Shown one piece after another: positions 45,801 to 55,300 of a stretch of DNA of 64,000 nt; within the stretch, counting starts at the first letter, position 1; each line of letters opens with the position of its first letter. The translations under genes and the position numbers were made by a program. The stretch is from Liriodendron chinense (taxonomy: Eukaryota; Streptophyta; Magnoliopsida; Magnoliales; Magnoliaceae): NCBI GenBank assembly GCA_003013855.2, contig ML058447.1, positions 3,596,001 through 3,660,000 on the forward strand, in the 5' to 3' direction. The notes below the pieces were generated by a model that ran no database searches, had not been told where the DNA came from, and worked only from the letters and a program-made list of their open reading frames with translations.

Positions 45801-47164
45801 AGCTCTAATACCACTTGTTGGGCCGGTTCCACCTTAAAATGGCTAGTCATTGTTGAGGGACCTTTCCCCAATATATAGCCCAATAATCTCCCTAGCATCT
45901 AGCCAATGTGGGGCAAACCCAACAATATGCAATAAAAACATGAATAGGGATGGATGTAAGGGAGGGGTAAGTAAAAGACCATGTAGATGAGCATCTCCAC
46001 AACCAACATATCCAGCTCATATGCATCGTGGTAATGACCTTTCTTTTCAGCATTCTTTAGTGCCTTTCTTAGCTTCTTCACTGCGTTGTCTTCTTTTCCA
46101 CTCATTTCCAGCTTTGCCGCAAGGCTCTGCCAGCAACACAAAACACAATGCTGAAGGTAAATAGTTGAAAGACTCGAGGACTAGGACCAGTTGAGACTCG
46201 ACAAAGATGGGAGAGACTGGGCCTGACTTGGGCGAGTCTGGGGTGTCTCATCAGGGTGACTGGTTGTATCGAACTAGATTGGGTCCAACTGAGTCCGAGT
46301 TGAGTCAGATGATTCACACGGGGATTGACCAAGTATTAAAACCATGCAATAAACATTTGGTGTCTAGGTCAGGCGTGGGTCCAACCGCCCAATGTTTCTT
46401 CCTTGAAGACTGGTGGACCCTACTAATTATGACCACTGCTAGGATTGTAGAAACATCATGGCTAGTATTTTTCAGTGTATCATTCCTTAAATAAGGCTGG
46501 CAGGACTATCGGGTTTTGCTTGGGCCTATAATTTTGGACCATACACTTCGAGGCCCAATCATTAAATTGGTAGGGTACGCCTGGCCCTAGTTTTTGGGGG
46601 TGAATTTAAGCCCCAGCGACTTAAACTGGCTGGGTCTGGGTCTGTTTTTCATGTCTAATTAAAAATTACGCCATTCAAAGCCAAGATCTATGGACCCATT
46701 TCCCACCTAGCAACTATTCAAAATGTACACATATTAGAAATGTTACTGCTAAAATCCATGCACTTGTTTGAACATACCTGCAATTCCTCGAAATTTGGGT
46801 GCTCCTTCTTCACTAGTTTCTTAAACTTTTCCTCCGTCTCACCAAGAGCCTCCGGATCGACCAATGCATGTTGCGCGTCCAAGATCCTCTGAATGGCCAC
46901 TCTGCCACCACGGAGTGCCCCCAGTGACTGGGACCTACGGAAAGTGCGAATGCTGGGACCCACATTCTCCTTATTATTTTCCTTGGATTTATTTTTCGAT
47001 ACAAACACAAAGAGGCATGCAAAGATAATGGCAGCCGCAGCCGCAGCCGCAGCGCCCTCGAGATGGTGCTTGGTTACACCATTGACCTTGGAGCTAATCC
47101 AACCTAGCACGCACGAAACAAGCTGGTCTGAATTTTTGGTCTTCTTAGTATCTTCTTCACCCAT
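42889..47164 (-). CDS. Gene B: TPR-like family protein, duplicate of gene A
   Basis: Four exons (47164-46778, 46126-45980, 45354-45277, 43092-42889), all phase 0 with GT-AG junctions, encode 271 residues. It is six longer than A: an alanine run before the membrane segment grew from three to eight residues through a GCCGCA hexamer repeat (47034-47054), and the acidic stretch after it differs. The membrane segment is at about residues 38-55. Exon 4 differs from A at only two residues, while exon 2 differs at about 13 of 49, mostly in its first half (KLRKALKNAEKKGHYHDAY versus the A version). Conserved elements are AYELDMLVVEMLIY, ISDARRPLYK and SWKEFQEI. No function is known to me. Intron 2 (625 bp) holds a TRIM element. 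It appears intact. Confidence 0.8.
44761..45045. mobile_element. Compact foldback MITE in intron 3 of gene B
   Basis: About 285 bp with long inverted arms: left GTGAGCCCCACAATGACATA, right the reverse complement of TGTGGGCCCTATCATGATG. The motif order (GTCCATTCATTTTTTC, GGCATGAGCCTAAAAATGGG, then mirrored) is that of the GTGGGCCC family. Confidence 0.8.
45493..45924 (-). mobile_element. TRIM retrotransposon in intron 2 of gene B, 5-bp TSD
   Basis: The element is 432 bp with two direct terminal repeats of 110 and 109 bp (45493-45602 and 45816-45924). Each begins TGTTGGG and ends CCCAACA and they are about 85% identical by eye. ATATG flanks both sides (45488-45492 and 45925-45929). Next to the right repeat, on the minus strand, is AGTGGTATTAGAGCTGG. 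This is a primer site for initiator Met tRNA with one mismatch and sets the orientation. The internal region is about 213 bp and has no coding capacity, as in terminal-repeat retrotransposons in miniature. Gene A has the unoccupied site near 34325-34340 (CCAATATGTAATAAAAAC). Confidence 0.92.
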
Positions 47165-49056
47165 GTTTGAAGAAAATCAAGACAGATGAAGAAGTTGGTT
47201 TCTCTCAGAAAAAAAGGCATTGACTGATGGAAGTAAATTAGGCTTCGCCTGCCGTATTCATGGCCATTGCCCTAACTGCATTTCAAAAAATTGAGATTTC
47301 AAATTGGGTTGATAGAAAAAGACCACAAAGGGCCATTTTGATGCAAGCAAAATTTTACTTATGTGAACTCTTTAATTGTTACAGTTAATTTTGTTTTGAT
47401 AGTGATAAGGAGCTGCTAATTGATAAATCTATGTACCATATAATGTGAGTAGCCATGGATATATAATTTTATGCCTACAATTAGTTTAAGTAAGGTCGAA
47501 CTTTAAACATTGAAAGGATATAAAAGAAAATTTTAAATGAAGTAAGAATATTTTGGGAACTAAAAAATGTGTTTGCTTTTCAATAAATAGTCTGAGTTCA
47601 CCTGCATAATGCCTTCAAATGGTTCTTATTTTAGTTGCGACCAAAATTTGGCCAATTTTAACCCTGGAAAGATATGTGAGCTTTCCTTTCTCATTCTTTG
47701 CTGTGATCAGTAGCCCACATCCACTTCTCATCTTCTTTAAGAAAGGGTGTTACTGAGGAGACCATCTGACAAAGGCCCAATGGGCCCATTATGAGGATGG
47801 TGTGCTATTGGCTTCATACATTTGTCGAAAGAAAGAAAGAAAGGTACATTGGAGAATCAAGTGGGCTATAGCATAGGAAAGAGTGAAGATGGCTTGTCTC
47901 CATTAGAACAATTTTGTGCCCTTCTCTCTTTCTGTATATTAGGCACCTATCTGTTGCCCTTTCTGCATGTTATGCACCTATCGGTAGCACACAACTTCTT
48001 TCTCCGCCTTTTGTTTCTCCAATTGAACTCTAACATGCCCCTGGTATATTAAGGGACATGTTCAGAGAAATTGGAGTCAGCTGATAAAGACTTGTTGGGT
48101 AAAGTAAAATTCACCTGGTCAGTGATAAACGCTTTATAAGATTTTCTCAGTGAAATCATTACCTGTGCAAAGAAGCGTCCAAGCACAAACAAGAGCCAGT
48201 CAAGTGTAAAATCTGCAAGAAATAATGTGTGAATGCTACTTATGTATGTGTATTTCCAAGGAATACCATTCATTTTTCAGCACCATTTGATGGACTTCAA
48301 ATAGCCCAATTGCTCTCTTTTTATTTATTTATTTTATTATTGTCAATGCATCCAAACATTTCCTTAAGGAGAGGTAAGGTATAGATGTCTCTCTTTGCAC
48401 TTTTGTTGGGAATTGCTCACATCCAAGTTAAGGTATAGATGTCTCTCTTTGCACTTTTGTTGTAATTGCTTACATGCAAGGAAAGGTTTCCGTTTCCTTG
48501 TAGAAGAAGGAGAGCTTCAAAAGAGGTGGGCCAAAAATGTAGATGTGCCATTTTTTGAATAAAGAGGAATGCAAAATGATGAGATCCATGCTGCTAATCA
48601 GGTTGGTCTCCCTTTATAGACAGTTTTCTAATTTTCTATTAGAAAGATTAAAAAGTAAGGGCTATGTATGCACTGTCCAGTGTGTCTCTCTGAGATGGAT
48701 GGTCCAGTATCATGCACCATGCAACCACATGACTAGAGTAGAAATGAACCAAAACTAATTTTGTGTCTGGTAGTTAGTCATTCCATCTTTAACTCCCTAG
48801 TGTTCATATTGTGTGCCTTTCATATTATGGCTATAGTTATATATCCACTCACTTAAGGGGTGGCAATGGGCTTCTCCTACTTCATTAAGCTCTGTTCCTA
48901 GCCCAAATCGGGCTACAAAGGCATCACCCTAGAGGACCGGGCTGGGGTTGGACCTATAACCAAACAAAAAATGGAATGATCAATGGTCTGAAACAGTCAA
49001 ATCTTAGAATTTTTTTATTACTGTCCCCTCCATCCACCCCTCCATCCACGACTAGT

Positions 49057-49825
49057 AAATGGTTTAAATAATTGAAACATGACCCTGAAACCAGAGTGCT
49101 TTTAAATTAGGGATTACATTGAGTGGGATCCTGTAACAGGTTTTTTTAAGTTTTGGCCAACTTAATTATTGGACCAGCTTAGTAGATTGATCTGGGCCAT
49201 TCATCATTCACTTGAGCTCCGTCTGACAATGAACTTAGATTTCAAGCTTGGGCCTGGCCCTTAGGCGAAGTTTAAGCCAAGCTCAGGCCATTGCCACCTC
49301 TACATTCAGTTATTTTTGGTTCACTTTCAAGAGTGGAATCCATCTAAATCTCTAATACAACTAAGAGAGAAGATCACGTGGACTAAGTGTATGAAACCTT
49401 TGTTATGTATATTTTAAAAATATAAAGATAATGATTAGTGAAATCTTTAGTCCTACATGAGATAGAATGAGAGTTATAAATGGATTTATAAACATTTGTC
49501 CTTCATAGGCTCTTGTGAAATGTATTAAGTTATCCCAAGCCCGTATGCGCATGCGACTTCACGTTCCACCTCGATACGCTCACAATCCATTGTTTCTCGG
49601 CTGGATTTTGAACTGTTTTGGGCTGGCCCTATTAAAAATGTGATTTTGGCAGGCCCTAGCCTGGGCCATTGAAACCCCTAATATTTGGTAGACATTTTTT
49701 GTTTTCTACTAAATGCATTTTCTAAAGTTTAAAAATAGCCTTAAATTCAATTGTAAAAAAGGAAAGAAAACTAAAACAAAAAAAATTTAAACACAATGTG
49801 ATGAATTATAGATGCAAAGTTGGGT
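49057..49825. other. Intergenic DNA after duplication copy B
   Basis: A GGCCTGGCCC-rich repeat block is at about 49240-49280, with a related block at 49615-49680. The rest is AT-rich with no gene signal. Confidence 0.4.
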
Positions 49826-51475
49826 GTGCGTGATGGATGACCCACATCAAACAGGGGCACTGCATGATAGACAACCCACCTTAAAGGTGTGCCCCACATG
49901 ATAGACGACCCACATCAAAGGTGTGCTCCACATGATGAATGGTCCACATTGGGCTCCAACTTTGGTTGCCCACTCCTCTTAATTCAGTAATTTCAACTAT
50001 CCAATCAATAGCAAGAAGAATAAAGGATCCACATTAATTATTTAATAGAGGAGCAGTTATAGATTTGGATCATCCATAAAATGGGGTTCACCTTTAATTA
50101 TTGTTTTGAAGCCAAGGGTCTAGACATAAGAGACAATATGTGATATTTTAAGAGTAATTTATGTCAATAATTTATTATTATATTATTTCATAAAATTACT
50201 TTTCTCCACAATAACCAAGTAATATTATAAAAAAAAGTTGAATAGCCCGCATAATCCAAACAACAATTTTATATAAAATTAAATTTTTAGAACTAATTTT
50301 CAAAAATTACTTTCTATAAAAATTTCTTCAATCTAAATAGAAACTTAGATTTAAGGCTGTTGTATGGTCGTTAGGTTGAGAAGCCGAACTTTCTATCTCA
50401 GCCATTGACATAAAGGGCCCCTTTGGATACCACCGAATAAGTTACTTTTCTACTTACAACAGTATATAAGTAACTTATTTCAGATAAGTAAGTTTGATTT
50501 ATGATTATTATAAGTAACTTTTTTATTTAAAAAGTACATAATCATTTTAGTTAATTTTTTAAGCTTTTCCACTCTTCATAAGTAGTTGTTGAAGAGAGGA
50601 ATGGAGATAGAGAGAGGAGAAGCTGGTAAGCTCTCTCTCATGTTTCATGTTAGGCGTTGCTCCCTCATACGGTCCATGTCAAAGGAGGTCCCATATGATG
50701 GACTATCCCATCAAAGGTGGGGCTCACATAGTGGACAGTCCACATCAAAGATGAATCCCACATGATGGATGACCCCATATTAATATGAACACACATAATG
50801 GATGGTCCACATCAAGGGTCGACCTATAATGATAAATGGCCCACATCCAAAGAGGGCTGGCATAATGGATGACCTAGTTCAAAGGTGGGGCCAACATGAT
50901 GGACAGTCCACCTCAAAGGTGGGCTCCATGTGATAGGTAATGGATATTGAAGTTGGGCCCCACATGACGATGGTCTATATCAAGGTGGACCCACATGATG
51001 GATGATCCACATTAAAGGTCGCCCCCTAATGCTGAATGGCTCACATCCAAGGGGAGCCCAGCATGATGGGCAACCCACATTGAAGGTGGGGCTCACATGA
51101 TGGACAGTCCACATCGAAGGTGGGCTCCACATGATGGGCAATTAATAATGGTGGACTCCACATGATGGATGATCCACATCAAGGTGGGCCTCACTTGATG
51201 GATGGTCCACATCAATGGTTGGTCTAATGAGAGTGGCCCATATCCAAGGCACCACATGATGGATGACCCACATGGGAGGTGGGCCGACATGATGAATGGT
51301 TCGCATCAAAGGTGGGCCCTACCTAATGAATGGTGCACATTAAAGGTCGGACCCTAATGCTAAATGGACCACATCCAAGGTGGCCCCCATATGATGGATG
51401 GTCTACATTAGTGGGGGCCACACAATAATCGATCCACATAAAAGGTTGGCCCCACATGATGGACAGTGGATGACG
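49826..51475. repeat. Degenerate minisatellite, roughly 30-34-bp units
   Basis: Two blocks (49826-49965 and about 50660-51475) repeat a unit of the form CACATGATGGAYRGTCCACA followed by TCAAAGGTGGGCYC, with about 25 or more imperfect copies. Individual units differ by substitutions and small indels. AT-rich sequence separates the blocks. Several long open frames in this area are by-products of the repeat. The unit words (GTGGGCCCCACATGATG) also look like pieces of the local MITE ends. Confidence 0.8.
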
Positions 51476-52347
51476 GGGATCAAATAGACTTGAGAGATGA
51501 TTGTGTGAATCAAATGCAATGGTATTTGGAAACGATGTGAAATGGATGCCGGGATAAAAAGGGTCGTTTGGTTGATGGTAAACAATGGTATTTGGAATTG
51601 ATGTGAAATATATTGCAACAAGATTGTATGAATCAAATGCAAATGTCAGAAACAGTTGAATTTTGTAAGGTGGGCTCACTTTTATGGATCGCTGAGGCTG
51701 GAAATTTCTTTATTTTTTGGTCAAAGTATAGTTTTCCAATAGGCTTATTACAATTATGATGTCAAATGTCATACGTACTAATTTGGAGTATTAAAACTGA
51801 TTTAGTTAATGCATTCAATTACAGGCATCAAAACAATTTTTAAAGGCATCCAAACACGACTGAGGATTTCAACACGCATCGATTCCATTTATCATGAAGG
51901 AGCCCTGAGGTGCATCAAAACGAGCAGTAGGATGATGTTTCAAAGAACCAAGCAAACAAATTATTAGTTCTGAAGTATGCTCATTGACGTTTTGCTACAA
52001 GACTTGATCCATACAAGCGGTACCGTTGATCTGTTGGCCCCGGCATCTTATCCGTTTGATTGTGGACCATGAAAAGGTTAAAGGAAAACATAATCCTGGT
52101 CCACATTCACCTGAAAAGGGCGAAAAAAGAAAGAACAAGAAAAAGAATTGCCTGCTGTTGGATGTCGGCTTTCTTTCGGTCGAAAAGAAGCACCGATCTA
52201 TTGAATTCCATGTATACCTAAATATGGTTATGATCGTTTTGCAAAGAAATTACATATATGGTGAAACTGCTTTAGCAAAAGGAAGTACTGGTAGTATGGA
52301 CCATACATCAAGCCGGTTAAAAAACCAAAGAAAAAAAAAAAAGATTA
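51476..52347. other. Non-coding DNA 3' of gene C
   Basis: A motif AATGGTATTTGGAA recurs at about 51519 and 51587 near GATGTGAAAT. A hAT-like end, GGCATCCAAACACGAC, occurs at 51844. No gene was recognised. Confidence 0.4.
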
Positions 52348-55300
52348 TCAAGAGAGAGAATTCCCATCACTTCGCCTTTTCCTAGCTGCTTCTATAGTTA
52401 GCTTTAGTTTCTTCATGCGATCTCCAAATTCTTTAAACTCTACGATCTTGCTCTGTGGTGGGCCGCCTCCGTCCTGATCATCTTTCCCATCAGTCACCGG
52501 TGGCATAAAAAACCCTTCAGCCTTTTCTTGAAATTCTCTCCATCTATTTTCAGCCTCACGTTCATGACCTAACAACATATACGCAGCAGCCTGCATTGCA
52601 CCAACAAATACATGCAATTCCTCAGACGTATCACCAAAATCAAATGTGTGAAAAGATCCTAAACCGATAATCATATCCATTTTTCCATTGTGGTTGTGGT
52701 GTAGTAGACATAAAGAAAATCTGGCTCCTCTAAACTGCAGGCCCATTGCTAGTGGAGTATACCCCGGTTAGCTGACTGATTGCACAATGTCAAATGTCAG
52801 ATCTTACCTGTTGATTTGGGACTACTGACCACTTTATTGTCAACTCTCTACTGTCAGCTTCCTATTTGATGCTAGGATAGCCTGTCCAAGGTGCGCTCCA
52901 CCTCAGTGGGCCCTACTATTTGGACAGTCCAGATTGAATACATGTAGGAGCAAATGTATCTGGGTTTGTCAATGGGCCGGGCAAAATCAAAATTCTTAAT
53001 TAAGACTGACTCAAAAGCCCAGCACGACAAGTTAAAGGCCGGGTTAACCCAGCTTTGGACTACTGGACTTGGACCTACTAGCTTCGCCCGGCCAAGCTTG
53101 GGCCTAACATGCATGGGCTGATCAATTTCTGGGTTGGGCTTGGGCTGAAGTCATTTTAGCCCAACCAACTTTATATGCACTTGTTCTGTCACGAATATGC
53201 CATTCTAATCCTTGGCTAAGCAATCCATTCATCTTGAATGTAAACCGTTGGTTTCATTCCTTCAAAGTATCTATTTATGTGCATGTGTCGCCTATGTGAA
53301 CAACAGATGGATTAAGAACATGAAAATGGGTAATAGGGATTTTTATCGATTTTTAGGTTATGCTGGGTTTGTTCAAGTTGGACTTAGGACCAACCCAACT
53401 TTTTGCGTGCTCAGACTTGGGCTTGTTCTGCTAGGCCCTTAGCTGAGCTCAGGCCATAGGTTTCACAGTTTCAGGCCAGTCCTGCACTAGCCTGGCCCAG
53501 CCCAATGCAGCCCATGGCCACCCCTATTACGAGTTCAAAATATAGTTGCACGAAGCATGAAGTGAAGCGGCAATAAATTTGGGTGTGGAAGTAGGGGTGC
53601 ATTTCCTTCAAACCATCATCAAATATAAAGTTAGGAGTGCATGTATGAAGTGCGATTGGAAGCCAAAGTAGCACGTAATTAGAAGGATCATGCAACTAAG
53701 GCTCCAAAACCAGACCAGGCAGACGCATGGACTGTAATGGACCTCATGGTTATCAAAATGAAGATATATTGCATTCTAATTTATTTGGGGAAGCCAAACG
53801 CACCTTCGATCAATATAAGAAGTAAGAGGAAAGAAAAAAGATATGAGAAATAAGATTCACCAGGCATAGTTCAGGCCTAGCATCCGACGGGCCAAGAACA
53901 CGTTCCACGGGCACCTCACTGGAATTTGGGTCCCCTTGTGTGGCACCTTTATGAACGCTTGGGTAATCATTTTGCACAAGTATTATAGCTTCATTATATT
54001 CTCCCTGCCACAACAAATGTATATGTATTACTGGGACTTAAAATCGTAGGTGGGTCACCCTCAGACATTGCTAGTGGTCCAGCCAGTCAATGGAACTTTT
54101 GCAATATAAGTGGGCAATTGAAATCGGCCTGGTTGTCCCCACCATGGATTGGTCATCACTCAGAAAATTCTGATCAGACAATCCTAACCATGTTACTGAT
54201 CGACTGCCTTTAGTGTTGCCCATTTATTAGCTCTCGATCGACATTAACGGTTTTGATACATCTGATTAGAACCGTTCTTGGAGGTGGGAAATCCAGGGTG
54301 TGGGTTGCACTAGACAAATTGACAAAATAGAAAAGCCAAAGAGAGAATTATGGATAATGATAAAGAGAGAGAAGATAAGAGTTTAGAGGATTACTTGGTA
54401 GATAAGCTGTTCTGCTAATATTAACCCTAGTTCATGAGCCTCCTGAGTGCCTTTATCGAAGGTGTCATACTTCTCTCGTAATGCTTTTATTATTTCACCT
54501 GCCTGGTGACTCATTTTCACACTCTGTGCAACTTCCTGGACGGTTAGAAAAGTGGCCACATGCAGTAAACGCCGTTAGTGAAAACATTATCTGAAGTCTT
54601 TACTAAGAGAATCTTTGAAGTTCATGATTTCTCAACCTCAACTAATCTGTGTATTTCTCAGGTTGAACTTTCAGATGAAAATTAAGATCCATTTACCCCT
54701 TGTCTTTTTTTTTTTATTTTTATAAAGCATCTAGAAGAAACAAAACAGACGACCCAAATGGGTCTTTTCACCCCATCTGTAAGCTCATTTTAGGGGGCGC
54801 GGATCAGCTAGTCCCAGTGGGACTAGCATAAGGGGTGGTTTCAAATCTGTGGGCCCCACCATGATGTATGTGTTTTATCCATTCTGTCCATCCATTTTTC
54901 CATCTTATTTTAAGGCACTAGCCCAAAAATGAGATAGATCCAAATCTCAGGAATTTCCAGTGCCTAGCTTCTCATTGGTCCACATGATGACTCCCTACTC
55001 AACACAATTTTCCGCGTGTGTAACTTTTCTGGATCCTAGCATGGTTTTTGTGTTAGATCTACATCATCCATCAAAACTTTTAGAGCATGATCCAAAAAAC
55101 GAGGTACATCCAAAGCTTAAGTGAGTTTCACACCACAAAACGCAGTGGATATTAAACAAGCTACCATTGAAACTTTCCTGGGGCCAACTGTGAGGCTTGG
55201 TTTCCATCCGATAACACACATACTTGGATGAAGTTAAAATACAAATAGTTTTCTTAATCAAAGCCTTCCGTGGCCCCAAGAAGTTTTCTGTGGTAGCATC

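Larger units (their letters stand above)
41160..49056. repeat. Segmental duplication, copy B
   Basis: Direct-orientation duplicate of 26110-37363, shorter because of a 1.3-kb deletion spanning TOD1-like exon 4 and because intron 2 of its TPR-like gene lacks about 2.4 kb present in copy A. It carries its own TRIM insertion. The 3.8-kb spacer from copy A consists of LTR-like elements. Confidence 0.9.

Noticed and set aside
45524..45898. Minus-strand 124-residue open frame rich in Ser/Arg/Glu
   Set aside because: It lies wholly inside the TRIM element, including both terminal repeats. TRIMs are non-coding and the frame is explained by the GC-rich interior.
50660..51475. Regularly spaced short repeats that could suggest a CRISPR array
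   Set aside because: The units are contiguous and degenerate with no unique spacers, and the DNA is plant nuclear. It is a minisatellite.
51323..51679. Overlapping minus-strand open frames of 118 and 79 residues
   Set aside because: They run through the minisatellite and adjacent repeated AATGGTATTTGG sequence. The protein is a repeat artefact.
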